Position numbers and translations under genes: made by a program. Shown one piece after another: positions 1-12,023 of a stretch of DNA of 64,000 nucleotides; positions within the stretch are counted from its first letter, which is position 1, and every line of letters begins with the position of its first letter. Under the pieces are notes generated by a model. The model worked only from the letters and a program-made list of their open reading frames with translations, did not search any database and was not told the DNA's origin. The DNA is from Alphaproteobacteria bacterium (lineage in GTDB: Bacteria > Pseudomonadota > Alphaproteobacteria > Caulobacterales > Caulobacteraceae): assembly GCA_018820275.1 (NCBI GenBank), contig JAHJOO010000014.1, forward strand, positions 62,001 through 126,000. Reading direction: 5' to 3'.

Positions 1-1
1 C

Positions 2-61
2 GACAAGGAGGCGGCCTTCGCGGACGCCGAGTCGCTGGTGTCGCTGAACGTCGGGGATTGA
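2..61 (+). CDS. 3' end of an unidentified protein (5' end outside window)
   Basis: An open frame enters from the left edge and stops at TGA, giving a 19-residue acidic tail ending SLNVGD. Too little is visible to name the protein. The next gene's possible TTG start lies only 13 bases downstream, so the two may be co-transcribed. Confidence 0.5.
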   Translation, partial: DKEAAFADAESLVSLNVGD

Positions 62-74
62 TCCCGGGGCCTCA

Positions 75-782
75 TTGCGTCACCTGACCCGCCGACGTCA
101 GGATGCCGCCTTGCCCTCTCGCCCGCCCGCCAAACCCGGTTCCGCCCCAAGGGTCTCGCGCAAGCCCCCGCCGCGCGCCTGGCAGCGCATGCTGTCGGGA
201 CGACGCCTCGACCTGCTGGACCCCTCGCCGTTCGACATCGAGATCGAAGACATCGCCCACGGTCTGGCGCGGGTGGCGCGCTGGAACGGCCAGACGGTCG
301 GCGAGCACGCCTTCTCCGTGGCCCAGCACAGCGTGGTGGTCGAGGAGATCGTGGCCCATATCCGCCCCGGCATCGAACCGAAATGGCGGCTGGCGGCCCT
401 GCTGCACGACGCCTCGGAGTACGTCATCGGCGACATGATCTCGCCGTTCAAGGCGGCGCTGGGCGTCAGCTACAAGGATTTCGAGGCGCGGCTGGAGCAT
501 GCGATCCACATCCGCTTCGGCCTGCCGGCGAAGACCCCGCTGGAGATCCGGAAGCTGATCAAGGAGGCCGACAAGGCCTGCGCCTGGTTCGAGGCGACGC
601 AGCTGGCCGGTTTTTCGTGCGAGGAGGCGCTGGGCTTCTTCGGCGCGCCGCCGGAGGGATACGACCTGCGCATCACGCCGCTGAGCGCGCCCGAGGCCCA
701 GTGCCGGTATGTCGACCGCTACCGGACGCTGGCGGCGGCCATGGGCGCGGTGGCGGGCGCCGACGCCTGGCATACGGAGTGA
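75..782 (+). CDS. HD-superfamily hydrolase (COG1896/YfbR-like)
   Basis: The protein has the HD phosphohydrolase signature: a first metal His in AFSVAQHS, then the paired LLHDASEY and a later Asp in EADKA. This is the order seen in YfbR-like nucleotidases and predicted HD hydrolases. It should be a cytoplasmic metal-dependent phosphohydrolase acting on nucleotides or a related phosphate ester; the substrate cannot be read. The start is uncertain: TTG at 75, TTG at 111 and ATG at 189 share the frame, and the conserved part begins near RAWQRMLSGRR, which favours a TTG start over the ATG. The next gene, a NadQ/NrtR-like regulator, begins 2 bases after this stop, so the pair is probably an operon linked to NAD metabolism. 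Confidence 0.75.
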   Translation: MRHLTRRRQDAALPSRPPAKPGSAPRVSRKPPPRAWQRMLSGRRLDLLDPSPFDIEIEDIAHGLARVARWNGQTVGEHAFSVAQHSVVVEEIVAHIRPGIEPKWRLAALLHDASEYVIGDMISPFKAALGVSYKDFEARLEHAIHIRFGLPAKTPLEIRKLIKEADKACAWFEATQLAGFSCEEALGFFGAPPEGYDLRITPLSAPEAQCRYVDRYRTLAAAMGAVAGADAWHTE

Positions 783-784
783 CC

Positions 785-1741
785 ATGGCGGGTCAGGTCA
801 CGGGATTGGGCGTCCGCATCGGTCTGTCCGCCGTGGTCATGGCGATCCGCGACGGCCGCGCCTGTGTCCTGACCACCGCGGGCGACGACGGGGGCGGCGG
901 GCCGGGACCGGCCGCCCTGCCCTTCGGTCCCTTCGATCCGGTCAGGGACCGGACCTTCGAGCGGGCCCTGCGCGATTTCGTGACGGCCCAGACGGGATTC
1001 CGGCTGGGCTTCGTGGAGCAGCTGTACACCTTCGGCGACGCCGGACGGGCCAGCCCGCGGGCGACCCCCGGGCCCACGGGCGACCGCGAGGTCTCGGTGG
1101 GCTATCTGGCGCTGACGTCCGAGGCGGCGGACCCGCCGGGGGCCGAGGCGCGGTGGACGCCCGTGCTCGACTTCTTCCCCTGGGAGGACCGGCGCGGCGG
1201 ACCCGCCGCCGTCCAGCCGGCGATCGACGCCGCCCTCGGTGCCTGGGCCGGCGGGGATGCGAAGCGCCGCGCCCGCGTCGAGTCGCTGTTCGCCGCCGGC
1301 GAGACGCGCTGGTCCGAATCCCGCGTGCTGGAACGTTATGAGCTGCTGTACGAGGCCGGTGTGGTCGCCGAGGCCGCCCGCGACGCGAAGCGGGCCGTCG
1401 CGCCGGCGGCGCCCGGCCGGGCGATGGCCTCGGATCACCGGCGGATCCTGGCGACCGGCCTCGGGCGGCTGAGGTCCAAGCTGCGCTATCGCCCCGTGCT
1501 GTTCGACCTGACGCCGCCGACCTTCACCCTGTCGCAGCTGCAGGCGACGGCGGAGGCGGTGACCGGCGTCGCCCTGCACAAGCAGAATTTCCGCCGGGGG
1601 GTGGAGCGCACTGGCCTGGTCGCGCCCACAGGCGCGGCCTCCACCGGCACGGGCGGCCGGCCCGCCGCCCTGTTCCGCGCCACGGGTCTGGACCCCGCCG
1701 ACGGCCAGGCGCCCGGCATTCCCCTGCCCGCCCTGCGGTGA
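785..1741 (+). CDS. NadQ/NrtR-type NAD biosynthesis regulator (Nudix-like plus winged helix)
   Basis: The 318-residue product starts at ATG 785, inside a longer open frame whose upstream part overlaps the HD hydrolase. Residues about 10-150 resemble a Nudix fold but lack the catalytic Nudix box acidic residues. The C-terminal part holds a winged-helix stretch (FTLSQLQATAEAVTG, then FRRGVERTGLV) typical of NrtR and the alphaproteobacterial COG4111/NadQ regulators. Those families repress NAD synthesis or salvage genes and sense NAD metabolites through the dead Nudix domain. No nad gene lies nearby, so the target operon must be elsewhere. NrtR versus NadQ cannot be settled by eye. Confidence 0.65.
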   Translation: MAGQVTGLGVRIGLSAVVMAIRDGRACVLTTAGDDGGGGPGPAALPFGPFDPVRDRTFERALRDFVTAQTGFRLGFVEQLYTFGDAGRASPRATPGPTGDREVSVGYLALTSEAADPPGAEARWTPVLDFFPWEDRRGGPAAVQPAIDAALGAWAGGDAKRRARVESLFAAGETRWSESRVLERYELLYEAGVVAEAARDAKRAVAPAAPGRAMASDHRRILATGLGRLRSKLRYRPVLFDLTPPTFTLSQLQATAEAVTGVALHKQNFRRGVERTGLVAPTGAASTGTGGRPAALFRATGLDPADGQAPGIPLPALR

Positions 1742-1820
1742 GCCGCGATCCGCGCTTGCGCGCGGCGATGCGGATGATTAGAGAAGCCGCTCGCTTTCGA
1801 CCGAAGCGTTTCGGCCCCGC

Positions 1821-1910
<90 letters not shown>

Positions 1911-2185
1911 CTCACTCATTCGATCTACGGCGATCAGGCTGACACCGGGAAGTGCTCCCGACACTTCCGGACCTTGTCCGGCGTCGGAGACGGTCGTTCC
2001 GTCTGGGCCCGCCTGACCCTCATCCGAAATCCATGGCTTCAGCGAAAGCCGACCGCCGGTACGAGGCCGGACGTGGTCGGGCCGGTGGACTTCCGGCTCC
2101 GGACAAGGTTGAGTTCCGGCAAAGGGGTGCGGCCTTCAGGGACGGCGAAGGCCGCCCGGCGATGCCTCGGGGGATTACAGACACC
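1911..2185. other. Intergenic region between tRNA-Ser and the amidohydrolase gene
   Basis: This 275-base stretch shows no convincing gene; an open frame runs through it but has no signal or domain. It contains a short perfect hairpin (CCGGAC, loop CTT, GTCCGG) near 1967-1981 that could end the tRNA transcript. No copy of the tRNA 3' end marking an integration site was seen. The promoter of the next gene must lie here, but no clear -35/-10 pair could be chosen. Confidence 0.4.
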
Positions 2186-5484
<3,299 letters not shown>

Positions 5485-5485
<1 letters not shown>

Positions 5486-5521
5486 CCTGACAGATGGGCG
5501 GGGCGGCCGGGCATGTCAGGT
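5485..5521. terminator. Inverted repeat at the end of the amidohydrolase gene
   Basis: ACCTGACA and TGTCAGGT form an 8-bp inverted repeat around a GC-rich 21-base loop, starting at the stop codon of the amidohydrolase gene. It could be a factor-independent terminator stem but has no T tract. Confidence 0.3.
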
Positions 5522-5816
5522 TCACCCTACGGCGACGAAAGTCCCCTGACCCGGCTCATGTCAGCACCCGGCCATGCTGGCGCTGCCGGGGTCGATCCGG
5601 CCGGCCGGGGTGCTGCTGACGCCGCCGAACTCGGACCATCCGCTGGTCCTCGACATTCTCGGTGCCGCTGACCGCCCGTGGGGTTCCACCCGGGATCTCC
5701 GCGTGCGCCGGTTCGCGCCCGGACCCTGCGCGCCGGTCAAATCCCGGCGCGGGGGCCGGAGCCCGCGCTGTCGGCTGATATTGCTTGCAGGCCCCGCAGC
5801 CGGGGGTGCGTCGGGA
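5522..5816. other. Intergenic region between convergent genes, no gene seen
   Basis: About 295 bases lie between the stops of the amidohydrolase and the GntR regulator, which point at each other. The ORF that crosses it (from 5574) continues antisense through the regulator and has no recognisable domain, so it is not called. Apart from the inverted repeat next to the amidohydrolase stop, nothing recognisable is seen. Confidence 0.4.
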
Positions 5817-6563
5817 TCAGGCCCGGGTGGTGGCGAGAAAGCGCTCCCGCACGCGCTCGGTGCGCTGCCGGACCTCGGCCAGGGCGTCGGTCTCCGCCGC
5901 CACCAGCATCTCCTCGAAGAGGCGGTGGAAATGCTCCCGCATGGCCGTGCGGGCCGCGCCCGGATCGCGCCGGCGCAGCGCCTCGAGGATCAGGGCGTGC
6001 TCGTCGGCGCGCGCGTCGCCGTCCTGGTGGCAGACCTTGGAATAGACCTGGGTCACACGCGGAAGTTCGCGCCGCATGCGCCAGATCAGCTGCACGCAGT
6101 GCTCGATGACCGGATTTCCCGCGATCCGCGCGATGGTCAGGTGAAACTTGCGATCCGCCTCCAGCGCCTGCTCGTCGTTCACGCCCGGCGCGGACATCGC
6201 CACCAGCAGGGCCTCCAGTTCGACGAGATCGGCGTCGGTGACGTGCGCGGCCGCCATGGCCGCGGCCTCCGCCTCGATGACCGCCCGGGCGGTGGTCAGG
6301 TCGAAGGCGCTCACGTCCGGCAGGGCACCCGCGGCCGACGGAACCTGGCGCGGCAGGACATAGACTCCGGAGCCGGTCTTGATGGCGATGCGGCCGCGCG
6401 CCTCGAGGGCGATCTCGGCCTCGCGGATCGTGACGCGGCTGACGCCGAACCGCTCGGCCAGATCCCGCTCGCCGGGCAGGCGGGAGCCGGCCGGAAACTC
6501 GCCGGAGTGAATCAGACCTTCGATCCGGGCCGCGATCGCTTGATAGAGGCGCTGTTCAGACAT
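5817..6563 (-). CDS. GntR-family (FadR/FCD) transcriptional regulator, probable alginate-locus repressor
   Basis: A 248-residue protein. Residues about 5-75 form the GntR winged helix (SRLPGERDLAERFGVSRVTI). The remainder is an all-helical FCD ligand domain with the usual spaced Asp/His ligands (for example DRKFHLTIAR and EHALILEAL). FCD regulators of this size respond to sugar acids or other carboxylates, as UxuR, ExuR and LldR do. It lies 83 bases downstream of the alginate-locus TonB receptor on the same strand, with a strong hairpin between them, so it may have its own promoter. A role as the repressor of the alginate locus, induced by an oligoalginate or DEH product, is inference from position. 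Confidence 0.85.
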   Translation of the reverse strand: MSEQRLYQAIAARIEGLIHSGEFPAGSRLPGERDLAERFGVSRVTIREAEIALEARGRIAIKTGSGVYVLPRQVPSAAGALPDVSAFDLTTARAVIEAEAAAMAAAHVTDADLVELEALLVAMSAPGVNDEQALEADRKFHLTIARIAGNPVIEHCVQLIWRMRRELPRVTQVYSKVCHQDGDARADEHALILEALRRRDPGAARTAMREHFHRLFEEMLVAAETDALAEVRQRTERVRERFLATTRA

Positions 6564-6604
6564 TCTCGACTCGGTCGCTTTCGCGAGGCGGCAGTAGACC
6601 CCGA

Positions 6605-6639
6605 CCGGCCGGATCGTGGCAAGCGCCCGATCCGGCCGG
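6605..6639. terminator. Strong hairpin between TonB receptor and GntR gene
   Basis: A perfect 12-bp inverted repeat (CCGGCCGGATCG / CGATCCGGCCGG) with an 11-base loop lies just after the stop of the TonB receptor gene on the minus strand. It probably ends most of the receptor transcript; there is no T run. Confidence 0.6.
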
Positions 6640-6646
6640 CCCCGGG

Positions 6647-9529
6647 TCAGAAGCGGAAGCGCGCGCCCAGATAGTAGCGGGGCCCGTAGGTGTTGTACTC
6701 GCGGAAGGACCCCGGAACCGGCATGTCGTGGAAGCGCGGCTCGTCGTTCAGGTTCGAGCCTTCGAAGCTGAACGACAGGTTGCTGTTGACCCGCCAGGAG
6801 GCGCGGAAGTCGAACACCGCGGTGTCGCGGATGTACCGGTTCTGGGAGGGAGCGCCGACGAATTTCTGATAGTATTCCGTGCGGTACTTGTAGATTCCCT
6901 GAAACTCGAACGGGCCGATCTCGTAGTACATCGAGCCGGAGAAGACGTGCTGCGACAGGCCGAAGATGCCGGCCGGCTCGACGATGCCGGGCGTGACGAC
7001 GCCGGTGGTGGGGTTGAACTGATCCCCCAGCCGCAGGTCCTGGGTCTCGAAATCGGAGTCCGCGTAGTTGTAGCTGGCCTTGAAGCCCAGACCGTCGAAC
7101 GGCGCCGGCAGATAGGAGAAGCGGTGCGCGGCGGTCAGCTCGAAGCCGAACAGCTCGCTCTGGTCCTTGATCACCGTGTCCTGGATCACCGGAACCGTGA
7201 CGTTGGCACCGTCGATGACGTAGCTTTCATTCAGCACCGTGGGCACGAAGCCGCCGTTGAAGACCTTGTAGTAGATCGCGGCGCTGAACAGGGAGTCCTC
7301 GTTCGGATACCACTCGAACGACAGGTCGCCGTTCCATGACAGCAGCGGCGGGGTGCGCGGATTGCCGTTGGCGGTGATGCTGTCGATCGCCGCCTGCACG
7401 GTCGGGAACGAGACGCCGCTTTCCAGCACGAAGGTGCGGCCCGCGCCGAGAGAGGACGGGTCCGGCCGCGACATGGCCCGGAACAGGCCGAAGCGGACCA
7501 GCTTGTCCTCGGCGACCTCGAACGCGATGTTGAGGCTGGGCAGCAGGACCTCGGACTGGGACTCGATGGTGACCGTCTCGAATTCGCCCGTCGGCACCAG
7601 GCGGATGGTCGAATCAGGATTGGTCACCACGTCGAAGCCGCCGCGCAGGCCCACCGAGGTCACGTCGGTGAGCACGTAGCGCAGACCGACGTTGCCGGTG
7701 ACCGGCAGGCCGAACAGGTCGGCGTCGAACTCGCCCAGGACGTAGGCCGCGGCCGTGTTCTCGGTGACGTCGCGGTTGGCGATGTTGCGGGTGTCGGCGT
7801 TCGGCCCCGTGTCGTCCACGCCGGTGAAGGCGGTGAACAGGCAGCGCGCGTCGAAGGTCGCCCAGCTGGTGATCGTGTTGCCGCGGGCGTTGCTGAGGAA
7901 GTCCTCCTGCGGGAAGTCACGGCGGCACGCGAGGTTGGCGTCCCGGATCGTGGCCGTGGTCGAGACGTTGATCTCCACGCGGTCGTCGACGTCGACGTAG
8001 GTGAGTTCCGAGAAGCGCGCGCCGGCCTTCACCGCGGTCCAGGCGCCGTCCAGCTGGTAGGTCCCGTCGAAGCGGATGGCCTTGATTTCGTTCTCGCGCA
8101 CCAGTTCGTCGCGGCGGACCCGGGCCGCCGCCGAGAAGTTCTCATGCCGGTCCAGATCGAACAGGGGATCGACGACGATGGCCGGGACGTCGTTGCCGCG
8201 CAGGTCGAAGCTGTAGTTGACGCGCTGGCCGCTGGTCATGCCCGCATTGGCCGAGATCACGCCCGGGACGACGACGCCGTCGATGTCCCGGATGTTGGAG
8301 CGCATGCGGACCTGACGATCCATCTCACTGCGATAGGTCGAGGAGTAGGAGATGTCGGTCGACACCTCGAGCCGGTCGGTCGGGCGCCACTCCAGGGTGA
8401 TGCCGCCGCCCTCGTACTGCTCGTCGCGGATGCGGTAGGTCGGGGTCGACTCGATGGTGGAGTTGCCGGTGTAGGCCAGCAGGATGCCGTTCTCGCCATA
8501 GACGCGGTTGTTGGCGCCGCGGGTGGTTTCGGAGAAGTTCAGGTCGTTGCGCTCTTCGGTGTAGGTGCGCTGCGAGCTCTGGTAGTCCAGCGTGACCTCG
8601 AAGGTGTCGTTGGGTCGCCACTGCACCGAGCCGAAGATGGCGTCCCGCTGGTCGTTCTCGATGAACTGCCGGTAGGTGCGGCTGCCCGCCGTCAGATAGT
8701 AGGGCGTGCCCGAATTGACCTGCGCCGCGGTGACCTGCGAGCAGTTCGAGCCGGTGGCGACCACCTGGGCCGCGTTGCAGGCGATCCAGGTGGAGCTGGA
8801 CGTCATCAGCTCTTCGGGATTGGTCCCCTCGAGGCTTTGCACGCCCAGGGAAATGCCCAGTTCGCCGCCGCCGGGCAGGTCGAACTGATCCACGTAGCTG
8901 GCCGTGCCGCGCCAGCCCACGCCCGCCGGATCCCGCAGGCGGTCGTCATAGCCGGCGTAGATGCCGCGGGCCTCGAACTGGATCCGGCGCCGTCCGAAAT
9001 CGAGCGGGCGCAGCGTCTCCATGTTGATGATGCCGGCCACGCCGCCTTCGACGAAGTCGGCGCGCTGCGTCTTGTAGATGGCGACGGTGTTGATCAGTTC
9101 CGACGGGAACTGGTTGAAGTTGACCGAACGGTCTCCGGAGCCGTTGGACGCCTCGCGCCCGTTGAAGGTGGCGGCGCCCAGGAACGGTCCGAGGCCGCGG
9201 ATCGAGATTTCGGAGGCGGCGCCCTTCTCGCGGTGGGTCGACGCGCCCGTGATGGTCTCGATCGCCTCGCCGATCGAGAGCGCGGGCAGGTCGCCGATGT
9301 CCTCGGCCGACAGCACGTCGGCGACGACGGTCGCTTCCCGCTTGCGCTCGATCGAGGACTGGAGCGAGGCGCGGAACCCGGTGACGACGACCTCGTCGAC
9401 CTCCGTCGGGTCCTGCGCTGCCTCCTGCGCCAGGGCCTGGCCGGCGAGCGCCGACAGGGCGATGCCGCCCATAAGGGCGCTGCGCAAGGCGAAGACCCGC
9501 GCACGCGGGGCGTGGTGATGATGCCGCAT
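6647..9529 (-). CDS. TonB-dependent receptor (Caulobacter type), probable alginate oligomer importer
   Basis: A 960-residue outer-membrane receptor. The signal peptide ends ALSALAGQALAQ, followed by the mature N terminus and the motif VVVTGFRASLQSSIERKR, characteristic of the Caulobacter-type TonB receptor family (TIGR01782). A plug domain occupies about residues 50-170 (SIRGLGPF, INMETLRP) and the barrel ends in an aromatic C-terminal strand (YLGARFRF). It is divergent from the alginate lyase operon, so the likely cargo is alginate oligosaccharides. The 274-base gap to that operon contains a palindromic operator candidate next to a TTGACA box for this gene. Confidence 0.9.
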   Translation of the reverse strand: MRHHHHAPRARVFALRSALMGGIALSALAGQALAQEAAQDPTEVDEVVVTGFRASLQSSIERKREATVVADVLSAEDIGDLPALSIGEAIETITGASTHREKGAASEISIRGLGPFLGAATFNGREASNGSGDRSVNFNQFPSELINTVAIYKTQRADFVEGGVAGIINMETLRPLDFGRRRIQFEARGIYAGYDDRLRDPAGVGWRGTASYVDQFDLPGGGELGISLGVQSLEGTNPEELMTSSSTWIACNAAQVVATGSNCSQVTAAQVNSGTPYYLTAGSRTYRQFIENDQRDAIFGSVQWRPNDTFEVTLDYQSSQRTYTEERNDLNFSETTRGANNRVYGENGILLAYTGNSTIESTPTYRIRDEQYEGGGITLEWRPTDRLEVSTDISYSSTYRSEMDRQVRMRSNIRDIDGVVVPGVISANAGMTSGQRVNYSFDLRGNDVPAIVVDPLFDLDRHENFSAAARVRRDELVRENEIKAIRFDGTYQLDGAWTAVKAGARFSELTYVDVDDRVEINVSTTATIRDANLACRRDFPQEDFLSNARGNTITSWATFDARCLFTAFTGVDDTGPNADTRNIANRDVTENTAAAYVLGEFDADLFGLPVTGNVGLRYVLTDVTSVGLRGGFDVVTNPDSTIRLVPTGEFETVTIESQSEVLLPSLNIAFEVAEDKLVRFGLFRAMSRPDPSSLGAGRTFVLESGVSFPTVQAAIDSITANGNPRTPPLLSWNGDLSFEWYPNEDSLFSAAIYYKVFNGGFVPTVLNESYVIDGANVTVPVIQDTVIKDQSELFGFELTAAHRFSYLPAPFDGLGFKASYNYADSDFETQDLRLGDQFNPTTGVVTPGIVEPAGIFGLSQHVFSGSMYYEIGPFEFQGIYKYRTEYYQKFVGAPSQNRYIRDTAVFDFRASWRVNSNLSFSFEGSNLNDEPRFHDMPVPGSFREYNTYGPRYYLGARFRF

Positions 9530-9803
9530 GATGTTCCTCCCACCCCGATTTCCTCGGGTTTGCAGGGACGGTCCACCGATCAGGCCATCTTGTCAACCAA
9601 TTGGTCTGAAGGCGCGGACCGTCTGGTAGGAACATGTGGCCAAATATCCCGACCTGCGGGGCCAAACATGGCTCTTTCGGCAATGAGGCCTGCTTTGTCA
9701 TGCCAATATGCGCCTTTTGGCCTGACCACCCGGTTGACGCGTCGTCATCGGTCGGCATAGCGTCGTGTCCAATCGGGGCGCCAGACCCCCAGGGAGGAAG
9801 TCC
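9530..9803. promoter_or_regulatory. Divergent control region of the alginate locus
   Basis: The region separates the TonB receptor (minus) from the lyase operon (plus). It contains the perfect palindrome ACCAATTGGT (9596-9605), which directly touches a minus-strand TTGACA box (complement of 9591-9596), and three AT-rich copies of a GCCAAAYAT/GCCAATAT-like word (9638, 9661, 9701). A strong ribosome binding site, AGGGAGGAAG (9791-9800), precedes the PL6 gene. The palindrome is the best candidate operator for the adjacent GntR protein; this is inference. Confidence 0.5.
9596..9605. promoter_or_regulatory. Candidate GntR operator palindrome ACCAATTGGT
   Basis: A perfect 10-bp palindrome in the divergent promoter region, abutting the TTGACA -35-like box for the TonB receptor gene. 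Sugar-acid GntR regulators such as UxuR/ExuR bind TTGGT/ACCAA half-sites, so the half-site sequence fits, but the order here is inverted. A repressor bound here could block the receptor promoter. Confidence 0.4.
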
Positions 9804-12023
9804 ATGCCGTCGCGCGTTCTCCGGGTCGCGCCGACCCTGCTGTCGGCGTTGCTGAGCCTGCTGCTTCTCACGCCCTTCCCCGCGGAGGCGCAGTCGCGTC
9901 GAACGGTACGCACCCAGGCCGAATACGGCCAGGCCGTGCGGGCCGCGCGCCCCGGCGACACGATCGTTCTGGCCGACGGGGTCTGGACCGACTTCCAGAT
10001 CCTGTTCACGGGCCGGGGTCGCCCGGACGCGCCGATCACCCTCACGGCCGAAACGCCGGGCCGGGTCGTCCTCAGCGGACAGTCGAACCTGCGGATGGCG
10101 GGGGCCCACCTGGTGGTGTCGAACCTGGTCTTCCGCGACGGCTGGTCCCCCACGGGCGAGGTCGTGTCGTTTCGGCGCACCCGGACGGATCGGGCGACGG
10201 ACAGCCGGGTGACGGGCGTGGTGATCGACGGCTTCTCGAAGCCCCGGCGGGACGAGAGCGACAATTGGGTCGCCATGTACGGCCAGCGCAACCGCTTCGA
10301 TCACGGGCATCTGGTCGGCAAGACCAACGCCGGCACGACGCTGGTTGTCGTCCGGGACGCGGAGCAGGGCCTGGAAAACCGGCACCTGATCGACCACAAC
10401 TGGTTCGGGCCGCGACCGATCCTGGGGTCGAACGGCGGCGAGACGATCCGCGTCGGAACCAGCCATGATTCCGAGTCCGACTCCTTCACGACGGTCACGG
10501 GCAACTGGTTCGAACGCACGGACGGCGAGGTCGAGATCATCTCGAACAAGTCGGGCGGCAACGTCTATCGGGGCAACGTCTTCTTCGAGGCGCAGGGTGC
10601 CCTGGTGCTGCGTCACGGCGACGGCAACCTGATCGAAGACAACGTCTTCATCGGCAACGGGGTGGCCAACACCGGGGGCATCCGTGTCATCAACCGGCGC
10701 AACGTGGTGCGCAACAACTACATGGAAGGCCTGTCCGGCACGGGCTTCGCCAGCGCGCTGACCATCATGTACGGCGTGCCGAACTCGCCGCTGAACCGCT
10801 ACGTCCAGGTGACGGACACGACGATCGAGAACAACACCATCGTCGACGCGGCCCAGGTGTTCTTCGGCGCGGGCATGGATGACGAGCGGTCCGCCGCGCC
10901 GGTTTCGAGCCGGTTCGCGCGCAATCTGATCGTCAACCGCGACGGCGACGATCCGCTCCGGGTGCTCGGCGACATGTCGGGGATCGCCTTCGACGGCAAC
11001 GTCCAGGCCCCGGCCGTCGGCCATCCCCTGCCCGGCTTCGAGGCGCGCGAGGTGGCGGTGGCGCGCGGTCGCGGCCGTCTGTTCGTCCCCGAGGGCGCCG
11101 AAGGCGTCGGGGCCCGGCGCGATCTGGCCTTCGTCTCGCGCGACGCCGTGGGCGTCGACTGGTATCCCAAGACGTCGGCCCGCGCCGAGCTGGACTCCGG
11201 CCGCGCCGTGGCCGTGCCGCCCGGAGAGGACACCCTGACCGCGGCGGTCGCACGAGCCGCTCCCGGGGATCGGCTGACGCTGTCGGCCGGCGACTATGTG
11301 GTGAACCAGGTGCTGGGCGTGGGCGCGCCGATCACCGTGCAGGGGCCCGCGGGCGGCGGTGCCCGCATCCTGTTCTCGCGCCCTACCCTGTTCGAGATCG
11401 GCCGCGGCGGATCGCTGAGGCTGGCGGACCTGTCCATCTCGGGCGCCTCGGCCCCCGACGAGGCGGGCAACGCCGTGATCCGCGCGCGCGAAGGCGCCGC
11501 CGGTCATCGCCTGCTGGTCGAGCGCGTGACCTTCTCGGACATGACGGTGAACCGGGCCTTCGACGTGTTCGCCGCCGGGCCGCGCACCCTGGCCGACCTG
11601 ATCCGGCTGGACGGGGTGACCGTGCAGGGCCTGAGCGGGTCGGTGCTGGACCTGCATGCGGACATCCAGGATCTGGGCACCTACAACGCCGAGCGGGTCG
11701 AGGTCGTCGGCAGCACCTTCCGCGACGTGGCCGGGCCCGCCTTCGATCTGCATCGCGGCGGGACCGACGAGAGCACGTTCGGCCCGCGGCTGATCCTGAC
11801 GAACACGACGTTCGAGCGCGTCGGCGGCGCGGGAGAGGAGCCCGCGTCGATCCGGCTGTACGGCGTCCAGCGCGCGGAGCTGCTCGACAACCGTTTCGTC
11901 GACGCGGCCCCGGTCCGCTTTTTCCGACGCGTCGGCGAGCCCGTCCTGGTGTGGCGCGGCAATCAGCTGACCCGCACCCCCGAACTCGTCACCAATGTCG
12001 TCGCCGTGGAGACCGTGAAATGA
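9804..12023 (+). CDS. PL6 alginate lyase (poly(beta-D-mannuronate) lyase), two beta-helix domains
   Basis: The start at ATG 9804 follows AGGGAGGAAG and begins a signal peptide ending PFPAEAQ. The 739-residue product is a polysaccharide lyase family 6 enzyme. An N-terminal beta-helix carries NGGETIRVG (from about 210), GEVEIISNKSGGN (Lys249) and LRHGDGN (Arg270). The 21-residue Lys-Arg spacing matches the catalytic Lys220/Arg241 pair known from AlyGC. A second beta-helix follows (about 430-730), as in the two-domain AlyGC architecture. It should cleave alginate by beta-elimination in the periplasm or on the surface. First gene of the operon; it overlaps the PL17 gene by ATGA. Confidence 0.93.
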   Translation: MPSRVLRVAPTLLSALLSLLLLTPFPAEAQSRRTVRTQAEYGQAVRAARPGDTIVLADGVWTDFQILFTGRGRPDAPITLTAETPGRVVLSGQSNLRMAGAHLVVSNLVFRDGWSPTGEVVSFRRTRTDRATDSRVTGVVIDGFSKPRRDESDNWVAMYGQRNRFDHGHLVGKTNAGTTLVVVRDAEQGLENRHLIDHNWFGPRPILGSNGGETIRVGTSHDSESDSFTTVTGNWFERTDGEVEIISNKSGGNVYRGNVFFEAQGALVLRHGDGNLIEDNVFIGNGVANTGGIRVINRRNVVRNNYMEGLSGTGFASALTIMYGVPNSPLNRYVQVTDTTIENNTIVDAAQVFFGAGMDDERSAAPVSSRFARNLIVNRDGDDPLRVLGDMSGIAFDGNVQAPAVGHPLPGFEAREVAVARGRGRLFVPEGAEGVGARRDLAFVSRDAVGVDWYPKTSARAELDSGRAVAVPPGEDTLTAAVARAAPGDRLTLSAGDYVVNQVLGVGAPITVQGPAGGGARILFSRPTLFEIGRGGSLRLADLSISGASAPDEAGNAVIRAREGAAGHRLLVERVTFSDMTVNRAFDVFAAGPRTLADLIRLDGVTVQGLSGSVLDLHADIQDLGTYNAERVEVVGSTFRDVAGPAFDLHRGGTDESTFGPRLILTNTTFERVGGAGEEPASIRLYGVQRAELLDNRFVDAAPVRFFRRVGEPVLVWRGNQLTRTPELVTNVVAVETVK

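Noticed and set aside
5574-6674. 366-residue plus-strand frame from the intergenic gap
   Set aside because: Most of it is antisense to the GntR regulator, and the part in the gap has no signal or family motif.
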